Below are positions 26,101 to 34,264 of a stretch of 64,000 nt of DNA, in pieces. The stretch covers positions 186,001-250,000 of the forward strand of contig NZ_CANNGG010000003.1 of assembly GCF_947504135.1 (NCBI RefSeq). Reading direction: 5' to 3'. The notes below the pieces were generated by a model. That model had not been told where the DNA came from. It did not search any database and worked only from the letters and a program-made list of their open reading frames with translations. Position numbers and translations under genes: made by a program. The stretch is from an uncultured Tenacibaculum sp. GTDB lineage: Bacteria; Bacteroidota; Bacteroidia; Flavobacteriales; Flavobacteriaceae. Position 1 is the stretch's first letter. Each line of letters begins with the position of its first letter.

Positions 26101-26343
26101 ATCAGCTTCATTAAAGATATGAGGAATGTAAAATTCTCTAGATTCTTTATTGAGTTTTTCTTTTATAAATGTAGGTGAGGTAAAAATAAATTTTAATTCA
26201 TCGATACCTTTTAACTCTTTCTTTAAAGCCTCGAATGCATAAATAGAAAATGAAGAAGCTGCAATTGCTAGTTTACTTCCTTTTTTTATTTCCGTTTTTA
26301 ATTCGTCATTTAAACGGTTGGTGATGTTATCTATAATTTTCAT
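23116..26343 (-). CDS. SNF2-type helicase with degenerate PLD-like N-domain
   Basis: 1075 residues. The N-terminal ~200 residues have a phospholipase-D-like layout, but the HxK position reads GVIHIDN, so it is probably not catalytic. Then come the SF2/SNF2 motor motifs: ADSVGLGKT near 273, VVIDESHNFRN near 358, MLSATPVNN near 397, and IATDCISEGQNLQ plus QRFGRIDRIG near 790-822. It is probably a DNA translocase or remodeller acting with the restriction enzyme. It lies 11 bases after Res and directly abuts DUF4391, so it is co-transcribed. SNF2 enzymes also appear in DISARM, but drmA, drmB and drmC are absent here. Confidence 0.85.
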   Translation of the reverse strand: MKIIDNITNRLNDELKTEIKKGSKLAIAASSFSIYAFEALKKELKGIDELKFIFTSPTFIKEKLNKESREFYIPHIFNEADLCGGEFELRLKNELNQRAIAKECSQWVKDKVTFKSNKNSATPLNGVIHIDNNSEGAAYANVNGFTTSDLGVSHKKGFPTLIQKVDFPQSNAYLEWFNQIWENQENLQDVTNFVQEYFENAFKENSPEFIYFITLYNIFNDFLDDIAMENLPNDEIGFKDTVVWSKLYNFQRDAVIGAINKLEKYNGCIIADSVGLGKTFSALGVIKYYEKRNKDVLVLCPKKLEANWNTYRQNDKDNILSKDRFRYDVLFHTDLSREKGMSNGRRLENVNWGNYGLVVIDESHNFRNNNTSVGKENRYQKLLRKIVQEGIETKVLMLSATPVNNRFNDLKNQLALAYEGASKKIDEKLDTERGIDTIFRRAQLAFNSWSKFETENRTTEKLLEMLDFDFFEILDSLTIARSRKHITTYYDTSDIGEFPKRNKPISIQSPLTNTKGTNYIEIAERLTLLNLSVYSPLSYILPSKVQLYADLYDKNVKAGSSKFAQIDRESSLKILMRMNLLKRIESSVYAFRLTVENILGQINNAINAIEKGEENTFSGLQANIANDIDWDADWGDEENVIGKKVKVHIADMDGRRWKEDLSADVAILKQLLSEIKPVKDNLDFKLKDLKELLKNKIEKPLNDNNKKVIVFTAFADTANYLYDSLKSEFKSLYGLNTTLITGSKRKCTTKEIPTDLNTLLTCFSPRSKSKQQLHPNIKEDIDILIATDCISEGQNLQDCDFLINYDIHWNPVRIIQRFGRIDRIGSTNDNITMVNFWPDITLDNYINLKSRVENRMLISNMASTGDDNILNTEDKDLEYRKIQLKKLQEEVVDLEDLREGVSITDLGLNDFRIDLSNYIKKFGELKNIPEGLHAITEANEFFESGVVYVLKNVNSAVNIDKMNRLHPYYMVYIKENGEVKFGHLEGKKTLDVFRMLCKDKKEPLLEVCKSFEIETNEYKDMSRYSSLLKQSIASIVDTEEEKEVLSLFKAGGTASGKSQIKGIEDFKLISFLVIK

Positions 26344-26354
26344 TGTGCCGTTTT

Positions 26355-29300
26355 CTAATTCAAGGTTACCATTTCCATCATTTTTTCATAAGAACTTACT
26401 TTGCTAAATTTTACTTCACCCTCTCCAATTGCTGCAAAATGTTCTTCTGCACAATGTATTTTTAAAGCTTCAATACCACGTAAATCGTTTACATTATCAG
26501 AACCCTTTGTTTCTGCTACAAAATAAATTTCGCGTACTTTTTCTTTATCAAAAACTATTGCCCAATCTGGACTGTATCTTCCTGTTTTATCTCCTGTAGG
26601 TATTGTGATATAAAAGTCTTTAGGTAGTTTGGCAAATACCGACACCTCAACACTATTACTTAATGCTTCTGCAAATGCTGTTTCTATATTAGAATCTGCA
26701 ATGATATAATCGTAAATATGATTTTTTACTTGTTGTGCGTTTCTATCTACCGTTACATCGTTAGTGAATACGGTTTTAGAATCGAAACGATCTTCTGTTT
26801 TATGAAAGGTAATGTTATTTAATATTAAACTTGCTTTTACCTCGTTTATTAAATTGGCAGTTTTGGCAATAAACTCTTCTGGGTTTTTACGAATTAATAC
26901 AAACTTTTGCGGACTTATTTTCTTTAACACTTCTACTATTGTTCTACGTGTTAAATTGGTACTGTTTACAATTTCTCCTACAATATCATACACTGTATCT
27001 GTATACAAATCTGCATTCAGTTTTTTAGACTCTCTATTGGTTTGCTTAAAACCGTCTTTACTTTCTAATTCTTCTTTATTACTATCTTTCAGGAAACCTG
27101 TTTTAATTTCGTACACTCTATCAGAAATATGTAAATCTGCATTTATTCTAGTTACACTATCAGTTATTAATTTATTAGAATTGAATTTTACCTCATAAAT
27201 AGTTTTGATGTTAATTTTACTCCATAACTCTTGAAACTCTTTTTTATGGAAGTTTTTATTTAAAGTTACTGTTATTTTATCTCTATCATTTTCTGGCTTT
27301 ATCATTTCACCAGTATAAACAGATTTTAATAATTTGGTTATTGCCTCTCTAAACGCTTCTAGATTTTCTGGTAAATTAACTTTGTTTTGCTCAATAGCTT
27401 CTTTACCTTCGGTTGTAATTTTATCATCTTCATCTATGATATCATTCTTGTATAAAATCTTATTTAGCTTTTTGGCTGTATCTTTATCTATGCGCATTTC
27501 TACACCCATCGCATCTGTAACCAGTTTACCCACAAAAAATTCTACTTCTGCTTTTTGCGGTCTGTCTTTTAAGGTTGCTGCAATTTCGGTTTGTAAACCT
27601 TTTGCAAAATCCTCATAACTCTCAGAAGCAATTATGGTTAATTTATTAATATGGTGTACATTTTCACCCACCGTATCATAATCTTGACGAATTCCTTCTT
27701 TATTAACACACAAACGCATACCACGACCCACTTCTTGACGTCTTCTAATGGTTGCTTCGGAATGCTTTAAGGCACAAATTTGAAATACGTTTGGATTGTC
27801 CCAACCTTCTTTTAAGGCTGAATGTGAAAAGATAAAACGTGTAGGTTCGTCCATACTTAACAAGCGTTCTTTATCTTTCATTATTAAATCGTATGCAGAA
27901 ATATCATCAGAATCTTCTTTACCACGTTTTACACTTGGGTCTATAAACTTTTTCTTTTTGTCTATAGAAAAATAACCATTATGAATTTCGTTAGCTTTAT
28001 CTCTATCTAAAAATTCTGCATAAGCACTAGGAAAATACGCTTTACGTGCAGTACCAGGATCTGTATCTTTTAAGTAGTCATTATATTCTTGTTGAAACAA
28101 GTCTAAAAAATCGCTTTTAACCTTGTTATATTCTTCTTCAAATATTTGTGCATACTCCCCTAATACCTGCTCTCCATTTTCATCATATTTACGGTATTTA
28201 TCTACCGTATCTATAAAAAATAAGGATAGTACTTTTATACCTCGTGTATATAATTCTTTCTCTTTATGTAGATGTGATAAAATAGTTTCACGAATTTGTA
28301 TACGTCTAAACGCTTGCTCGTCTAAATCGCCTAAAGCTTCACCAGCTTGTAAGGTTACCCCATTTACAGAAATAGTATTAGAAGCCCCATTAATATCTGT
28401 AATTAAGCAATTTTTATATTGTGGCATTTCGCCCGATAACTCATAAAGGTTAGTACCTTCTTCTAAACGTTCTCTTTTACGTTTTACGCCTGTACCTTGT
28501 CTTTTCTCATACTCTACAATAGCAACTGGTGGCTTGCCTGCTTTTACAGCAATTTGTTCTAAATATACATAGCCTGTAGTACCTGTAGACCCTTTAAGGT
28601 TAATCCCTTTAACGTGTATTTTTTTGACCAACTTTTTACTATAAGCGTCTAGTGCATCTAAACGATATACTTTATTATATTCTTCTTTATGCGTAGCAGA
28701 ATAACGGATGGTAAACAGCGGATTAAAATCTTGCATACTCTCCAAGGTTTTTTTACCATCTACCGATTGCGGTTCATCAATAATTAGAATAGGATTGGTT
28801 TGTGCAATGATATCAATTGGTCTTCTGGATTGGAAACCATCTATTTCTGCATAAATACGTCTTGCATCTTTACCTTTTGCATTAAAAGCTTGGGTATTAA
28901 TAATCATTACACTAATACGATTATCGGATGCAAAGGTTTCTATATCTGTAGGCTTTTTAGAATCGTAAATAAATGGTGCTATTTTATGCCCATATTTTTC
29001 TTGAAAGTGCGTTTGTGTCACTTCAAACGACTTGTACACACCTTCACGAATAGCAACACTAGGTACAATAATGATGAATTTAGACCAACCATATTGCTCG
29101 TGTAACTCGTGCATTGTACGAATGTAAGTATAGGTTTTACCTGTACCTGTTTCCATTTCTATGGTAAGGTTGATGCCTTTTTTTTGAACTCTTGGCTTTT
29201 CTAGAGTTTCACTTTCTCTAATATCATTACTACTCTGTACATTTTTTATATTTTGTAGCAATTGATTGTCTGTAATAGAAATTAACTTATTACGATAACC

Positions 29301-29492
29301 TATATTTTCGTTTACTTCTTCTTCAAACTCTAAGGTATTAACACCTTTAGCCGCTTGCTGTGCTTTTTGTAATAAAGCTTTACTACGCTCTAAAGTAAAA
29401 TGGTTTACCCCTTTTTGTTGACCCAAAAAGCAATTGGTTATAGCATTTACTGCTTCTATTTGAAATTGTTGTTCTTTAAACTGTAATTTCAT
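26355..29492 (-). CDS. Type III restriction enzyme Res subunit
   Basis: 1045 residues. SF2 helicase motifs: METGTGKTYTY near 116, LIIDEPQSV near 240 (DEPQ box in place of DEAD), TIRYSATH near 262, SALKEGWDNPNV near 560 and RRRQEVGRGMRL near 585. The C-terminal endonuclease has the PD-(D/E)xK pattern SPDWAIVF (near 978) and FVAETKG. It should cut DNA when complexed with Mod at unmodified sites. Mod is six genes upstream in the same operon, not adjacent as usual. A 95-base gap separates Res from the SUKH gene and may hold an internal promoter. Confidence 0.9.
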   Translation of the reverse strand: MKLQFKEQQFQIEAVNAITNCFLGQQKGVNHFTLERSKALLQKAQQAAKGVNTLEFEEEVNENIGYRNKLISITDNQLLQNIKNVQSSNDIRESETLEKPRVQKKGINLTIEMETGTGKTYTYIRTMHELHEQYGWSKFIIIVPSVAIREGVYKSFEVTQTHFQEKYGHKIAPFIYDSKKPTDIETFASDNRISVMIINTQAFNAKGKDARRIYAEIDGFQSRRPIDIIAQTNPILIIDEPQSVDGKKTLESMQDFNPLFTIRYSATHKEEYNKVYRLDALDAYSKKLVKKIHVKGINLKGSTGTTGYVYLEQIAVKAGKPPVAIVEYEKRQGTGVKRKRERLEEGTNLYELSGEMPQYKNCLITDINGASNTISVNGVTLQAGEALGDLDEQAFRRIQIRETILSHLHKEKELYTRGIKVLSLFFIDTVDKYRKYDENGEQVLGEYAQIFEEEYNKVKSDFLDLFQQEYNDYLKDTDPGTARKAYFPSAYAEFLDRDKANEIHNGYFSIDKKKKFIDPSVKRGKEDSDDISAYDLIMKDKERLLSMDEPTRFIFSHSALKEGWDNPNVFQICALKHSEATIRRRQEVGRGMRLCVNKEGIRQDYDTVGENVHHINKLTIIASESYEDFAKGLQTEIAATLKDRPQKAEVEFFVGKLVTDAMGVEMRIDKDTAKKLNKILYKNDIIDEDDKITTEGKEAIEQNKVNLPENLEAFREAITKLLKSVYTGEMIKPENDRDKITVTLNKNFHKKEFQELWSKINIKTIYEVKFNSNKLITDSVTRINADLHISDRVYEIKTGFLKDSNKEELESKDGFKQTNRESKKLNADLYTDTVYDIVGEIVNSTNLTRRTIVEVLKKISPQKFVLIRKNPEEFIAKTANLINEVKASLILNNITFHKTEDRFDSKTVFTNDVTVDRNAQQVKNHIYDYIIADSNIETAFAEALSNSVEVSVFAKLPKDFYITIPTGDKTGRYSPDWAIVFDKEKVREIYFVAETKGSDNVNDLRGIEALKIHCAEEHFAAIGEGEVKFSKVSSYEKMMEMVTLN

Positions 29493-29587
29493 TTAATTTG
29501 TTATTTTACTTTTACAAAACTTGCCTCGAAACTCTATTTTTTTTGAATTTATTATATCAAAACAATTCTAAAAAATGTAATATTCTC

Positions 29588-29959
29588 TTAAAAATCCTTC
29601 TCTGTAAACTCTTTAAAAGAATTATATATTTTTTTTAGATTTCCAGAAGGAGTCCACTCATACACAGAACCATTATTCGTATTTAAAACTAAATACATAG
29701 ATTGTGTTCCTACATTTTCCAAAGCAACAAGCGTTTTCTTTAAATTAAAATTATCCTGTAAACCTTTGGTTTCTTTTAATGTATTAAAAAACTTATCATT
29801 ACCTAAACCAAATAAATCCCTTCCCTGTAAAGAAACAAAACCATATTGTTTTAAATATTCTAAGTAATCTAGAGGTAATTCTCCTTCTATAATTTCTTCT
29901 AATTGTGATATCTGTTCACTTGACACACCTGGTATTGAATTGTCTATATTTTTAAACAT
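29588..29959 (-). CDS. SMI1/KNR4 (SUKH) immunity protein
   Basis: 123 residues with a typical SUKH layout: an N-terminal helix (SSEQISQLEEIIEGELPLDYLEYLK, shortened to ISQLEEII and LPLDYLEYLKQYGF), then a strand-rich core with GLGNDKFF, MYLVLNTNNGSVYEW and the terminal NSFKEFTE helix. SUKH proteins neutralise nuclease toxins, often of the HNH/EndoVII superfamily. The gene follows an LHH nuclease gene by 21 bases, which is the classic toxin-then-immunity order. I infer it is the antitoxin of that nuclease. Confidence 0.8.
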   Translation of the reverse strand: MFKNIDNSIPGVSSEQISQLEEIIEGELPLDYLEYLKQYGFVSLQGRDLFGLGNDKFFNTLKETKGLQDNFNLKKTLVALENVGTQSMYLVLNTNNGSVYEWTPSGNLKKIYNSFKEFTEKDF

Positions 29960-29980
29960 AATACTTTTTTATTAATCAAT

Positions 29981-30559
29981 TTAAAATTCTATTTGTGCTG
30001 CACGTTCTTTCCAATGCTCTGCTCTTTGTTCATTAAATTCTTTTCTGTTAATTTCAGAAGGTCCTTCTTTAGTATGTAAAATACTATAATTACCATTAGC
30101 TTGATGTTGCTCATTTGTAAGTTCCGCTAATGGACTATTATTTTCTTGGCCAATATGATGTAACTGATACGCATTTCCATTCTCATCTAATGGAGCATAA
30201 CCAGCATTCATTCTGTCTAAATTTGTTTGTGTTTCAATACCTGGAATTCCTAATGGACTATGATAATCTATATTGGGTTGAATTAAAACTTCTCTATTAT
30301 TGATTGTCTCTTTTTTTAAACCAGCTTGATCATAAATTTCTTTTTCTTCAGCACTTATATTCATTTCGTTTATACTCTTGAAACTTGATTCAGAATATTG
30401 ATTTTCTAAAATCTGATTTTCAGCTTCCAAAGCTTCAAGGGAACAATCTTCTACAATATTAATAGTTTCTAAAGATGTTTCAATACTTGTAACCTCTTTT
30501 ACCTCTTTGATTGATTGTATTCCTGTTTCTTTAATTGCACTTGCTAAATTTTCTATCAT
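29981..30559 (-). CDS. LHH-type HNH/EndoVII nuclease (toxin domain without delivery domain)
   Basis: 192 residues. The C-terminal ~90 residues carry the LHH-family signature: TNLDRMNAGYAPLD, then YQLHHIGQENNSPLAELT and a late YSILH motif. This is the fold of polymorphic-toxin nucleases. The N-terminal half is an acidic helical segment (EVKEVTSIETSLETI) without signal peptide, PAAR, LXG or Rhs repeats, so no export route is visible. It lies 11 bases after the HerA-type ATPase and 21 before its SUKH partner. It may be an intracellular suicide nuclease wired into the defence operon rather than an exported toxin. Confidence 0.8.
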   Translation of the reverse strand: MIENLASAIKETGIQSIKEVKEVTSIETSLETINIVEDCSLEALEAENQILENQYSESSFKSINEMNISAEEKEIYDQAGLKKETINNREVLIQPNIDYHSPLGIPGIETQTNLDRMNAGYAPLDENGNAYQLHHIGQENNSPLAELTNEQHQANGNYSILHTKEGPSEINRKEFNEQRAEHWKERAAQIEF

Positions 30560-30570
30560 CCTTTTAATAT

Positions 30571-33500
30571 TTATATATAGTAACTACTTATTGCAGTGTC
30601 TTTATTTTCCACTTTACCTTTTAACTCCATGTTTTTAACCAAAGCTAAAACCACTCTGTTCACAAATTCTTTTTCATTCATTCCCCAATACTGTGATATT
30701 TCCTTCTTAAAAAGGATAAAATCCTCTTCTTTTTTGTGAATCAATAAATTGTGTAAGGTCGTTTTTAATGTTAAAGGTATTTTATTATTTGTTTTGTAGA
30801 TTCCTTGGGTTAAGAAATTAAATATTTGTTTTATAGCAAATTCATTATATAAATTAGTTTTAAAATATTTACCTGAAATTTTGATTTCTTGCTCGATAGC
30901 TCTTTCAAAAGATTCTATTTTTCCCTTAAGTTTTATATATTCTATGGTACAAAGAGAATTTAATAGTTTTTGACCCCACACTTTTCCTTTTTCACCTAAA
31001 GTTTTAGACAATGAATAAACTTCAAAAGGGTGCAGTGTTTTTATTTGATGAGCTTCCATTAATTTAGCAACTTTTAAATCACTAGCTGCTGCTGCATTGA
31101 TATTGTTTATCATTTTACATTCTACAGGTCTTTCCATACCTTCTTTGTGAACAAGTGCATGACCTGTAACTAATCTACTTAAATACAATGCATCTTCATC
31201 TGTTATACTTAAAGAACCTGAAAGCAAAGATTGATCATCTTTTGCAACTAAGCGATGTACTATTTTAGTGTTTGTATTTTTGATTACATCTGGAGATATT
31301 TTTGAAGGAATTTGTTCTACCACAGCAACACCTTGTCCTAAAGAACGCATTTCGGCAATCACGTTTGTAAATAACTCTACAGCTTTCCCTTTAGGATTTC
31401 CCATTCCTTCAGATGTTTTTTCAGTTGCTACATTTTTTAATAAACGATGCGCTTCTTCAATGACCATAAAATGCTGTAAACCTCTATTACCTTTCCCGGG
31501 ATTTATAGCAGGATTGTCTTTTTGACGATATTGACTAATCATTACCAACATTAATCCTACAAAAAAAGCTTTGTCATCATCATCTGCTAAGCTCTCCATT
31601 TCAAGAATTGTGTTTTTTTGCAACAATTCTTCTAAAGGGTGTACGTCATAGGTGTCAAACATCATTCCTTTAGCCCCCACAGAAAGGCTCTCTAAACGTA
31701 CTACAATGGCTGTTCTAATATTATCTTGTAATTCACCTTTATATGCAAGTTTGTGTTTCACATAATTTTCTACTTCCTCTTTTAAATCACTCAAGGTTGG
31801 AAAAAAATAAAGATGTTGTGGTGAGTCATAAGCAGAATCATCATATCGTCCAAAATTATCTGAAAAAATTGGATGAAAACCTTTGACTATATCCCACCCT
31901 TTTTTTGCATAAATGTTATGAATACATTTTTCTACAATTGCAGGCATTGGACCATAAAGAGAAAAACTAGCATTAAAAATAGCTTTTAAATAATCTATAT
32001 GTTCTGATAAATGAATACCTCTTTGTACATAAAAAGGATTGAATTTTATAGGGCTTACAGAAGCATCTCCTACAGTATAAATGTTTAAATTATTTTTAAA
32101 AGTCTCATCTGCTAACAATTGTCTGTAATCACGTTTGGCAGATTCAATAATTAGGAACGGTATTTTTTCTTTAACAACAATGTTTTTTAGAATGTTTTTT
32201 ACCGTTGTTGTTTTTCCACTTCCTGTTAAACCACAAACAAATAAATGTTTGTTCAAATCTTTTGTAGTTAAACTTAAATTCGAATTGACCAAAGGATTTC
32301 CAAAATCTGTTATGTTACCTATTTTTAATCCTTGGTTAGTACTGACATCGTTTAAGGCCAAAGAAGGCATTTTTTTAATTTCGTACCCTGGTAAAGATTC
32401 AGCAGGTGGGGTAGTAATTAATGCTAGTTCTTGACTTGTAATATAAGATGTTAAGCTTTTAGGAAAAATTGTGTTTTTAGCATTATCAACAGGAATAAAT
32501 AAACTTTGATTTTGGTTTAAATTTCCCATAAACATTTGAGAAGGTGGTAATAATTGATTACTAGGTTTTGACAACTCTCCTAAAAAACTACCTCCTAAAA
32601 TTTCTCCAGTAACAGTATCAGGTGTCGAAAAACTAATTGATGTTTCCCACATACCTGTATTAAACCCTTTTACTGTTCTCTCTAACAAATGTTCTGTTAA
32701 TTTCTCTAGTTCTAAGGCCAATCCGTTTTGTTGTTCATAGGATAACGATTCTGAGTAACTATTAGCAATAGACTTATTAATACCATAAGAATCATTAAAA
32801 TTGGTTGTCGTAGACCTGTTATGAGAATAGTTTGCAACTATTATATTTAGTCCTGAATTATGTCCTCTAGTTTTAGAAACTCCTTTTGTCTTTTGGTATG
32901 AAGTACCATCAGTAAGTGTTTCACCTTCATCTTTTCCTTTTGTTTGTTTAGCTAAGGCATGAAATTGATCTCTTAAACTTAAAAGTTCTCTATACGTATT
33001 CTGTTGGTTTTCTGATGAAATAGGAGTAGAAATAATAGCTAAAGTATATTGCTTACCATACAAACTTCTTATTACAGAAGCCATATTAAACTGTACTTTT
33101 TCTTCATCAACTTTTAAAGTAGGTAGCCCTGTTATCACTCCTCCTTTAGAAAATCCTTTACACAAAGAAGAAAAGGTAGTTTGTTCTGAATATTCTATTT
33201 TTTTTCCTGGTAATATTCCATTTATAAGAGAAGAAAAGAACTCTACATCTTGTTCATTTGTATCTTCTCTTTTAAAACCTAAATAAACTTTATTTCCGTT
33301 GTGATTACTAGAAATAATGGTTGCAACGGTAATTCCAGATTTATTAGCAGCCGCTAACAAAGTATTATACCTCTGATTGATTAAAGTATGTATATCTTCT
33401 GTATTGGTATTTACTGAAATTTCGGTTAAGGGAAACAAATAAAATGTATCTAACCAATTATTAGTATCTTGTTTTGTGTTTTTTGAAATTAAATTTTGAT

Positions 33501-33600
33501 GATTTACAGCTAACCATGGTATTAATTTCTCTGCCCCTACAATTAATTGTTTTGTAATATCTTGATTTTGAAATGTAATGTTTGAAGTTACCTTTTTCAT
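30571..33600 (-). CDS. HerA/FtsK-type ATPase (DUF87)
   Basis: 1009 residues. Walker A CGLTGSGKTTTV lies near residue 460 and Walker B HFMVIEEAHRLL near 715, with VAEMRSLGQGVAVVEQIPSK after it (arginine-finger region), as in HerA-family hexameric DNA translocases. The ~430-residue N-terminal part is unique, Ser/Asn-rich and unassigned. HerA enzymes pair with nucleases in several defence systems (SIR2-HerA and DUF4297-HerA are known). Here the nearest nuclease is the LHH protein 11 bases downstream. It lies 10 bases after the membrane partner of the dynamin. Confidence 0.85.
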   Translation of the reverse strand: MKKVTSNITFQNQDITKQLIVGAEKLIPWLAVNHQNLISKNTKQDTNNWLDTFYLFPLTEISVNTNTEDIHTLINQRYNTLLAAANKSGITVATIISSNHNGNKVYLGFKREDTNEQDVEFFSSLINGILPGKKIEYSEQTTFSSLCKGFSKGGVITGLPTLKVDEEKVQFNMASVIRSLYGKQYTLAIISTPISSENQQNTYRELLSLRDQFHALAKQTKGKDEGETLTDGTSYQKTKGVSKTRGHNSGLNIIVANYSHNRSTTTNFNDSYGINKSIANSYSESLSYEQQNGLALELEKLTEHLLERTVKGFNTGMWETSISFSTPDTVTGEILGGSFLGELSKPSNQLLPPSQMFMGNLNQNQSLFIPVDNAKNTIFPKSLTSYITSQELALITTPPAESLPGYEIKKMPSLALNDVSTNQGLKIGNITDFGNPLVNSNLSLTTKDLNKHLFVCGLTGSGKTTTVKNILKNIVVKEKIPFLIIESAKRDYRQLLADETFKNNLNIYTVGDASVSPIKFNPFYVQRGIHLSEHIDYLKAIFNASFSLYGPMPAIVEKCIHNIYAKKGWDIVKGFHPIFSDNFGRYDDSAYDSPQHLYFFPTLSDLKEEVENYVKHKLAYKGELQDNIRTAIVVRLESLSVGAKGMMFDTYDVHPLEELLQKNTILEMESLADDDDKAFFVGLMLVMISQYRQKDNPAINPGKGNRGLQHFMVIEEAHRLLKNVATEKTSEGMGNPKGKAVELFTNVIAEMRSLGQGVAVVEQIPSKISPDVIKNTNTKIVHRLVAKDDQSLLSGSLSITDEDALYLSRLVTGHALVHKEGMERPVECKMINNINAAAASDLKVAKLMEAHQIKTLHPFEVYSLSKTLGEKGKVWGQKLLNSLCTIEYIKLKGKIESFERAIEQEIKISGKYFKTNLYNEFAIKQIFNFLTQGIYKTNNKIPLTLKTTLHNLLIHKKEEDFILFKKEISQYWGMNEKEFVNRVVLALVKNMELKGKVENKDTAISSYYI

Positions 33601-33610
33601 ATTTTTTCTA

Positions 33611-34264
33611 TTAGTTAGTCCTTAAGTTTAAATTTGCATTTTTATTTAAAAAAAGTTGTAATTCCTTATTAAAGGCAATTTCAACCTGGTCTAACCAATT
33701 TTCAACTTGTTCTTGGGTTGTATTAAGGTAAGATTTCGCAACTTGTCTTATATTTTCTCTAGTTTTCTCTAATTGTTTTTTATATACTACTTTAAAAACA
33801 AGTGCAGCAACTACTAAAGCTACTATTCCAGAAACAATTAGATTAATTATACTACTTGAAGCTATTGATGTTACTCCTATAGCTCCCATAACAAAAGTAG
33901 TACCTCCAGCAATTATTGCGTTTAACTTACTTTTATCATTCTGAAACTCAACCGCATTATTAATTAGATTTTTATCTTCTTTTAAACTATTAGCAAATTC
34001 TAATATTTTTTCATTTAGCTTTTCACTGTAAAAAAGATTTTTAGTTTTCACATCTAAATTTTCTATAGTGCTTTTTGCTTCTTTCATTAAGTTAGACAAC
34101 AATGTTTCTACAAGTAATTCTGAATTATACATAACCTCTTTAGGTAAATAACTCGCTAAATGTTTTGTAGTTTGTTCAATATCAAATTCTTTATCTAATT
34201 GAATTTTAATATCGTTTTTAATGTTGTTAAACTGTTGTTCTATGTTTTTTTTTATGTTGCTCAT
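33611..34264 (-). CDS. Membrane partner of the dynamin-like GTPase
   Basis: 217 residues. Helical ends flank a strongly hydrophobic hairpin (about residues 113-160: two glycine/alanine-rich segments) and lead to a basic coiled-coil C-terminus. It resembles the membrane-paddle part of bacterial dynamins, separated into its own polypeptide. Its start overlaps the GTPase stop by four bases (ATGA type), so the two are translationally coupled and probably form a complex. Confidence 0.65.
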   Translation of the reverse strand: MSNIKKNIEQQFNNIKNDIKIQLDKEFDIEQTTKHLASYLPKEVMYNSELLVETLLSNLMKEAKSTIENLDVKTKNLFYSEKLNEKILEFANSLKEDKNLINNAVEFQNDKSKLNAIIAGGTTFVMGAIGVTSIASSSIINLIVSGIVALVVAALVFKVVYKKQLEKTRENIRQVAKSYLNTTQEQVENWLDQVEIAFNKELQLFLNKNANLNLRTN

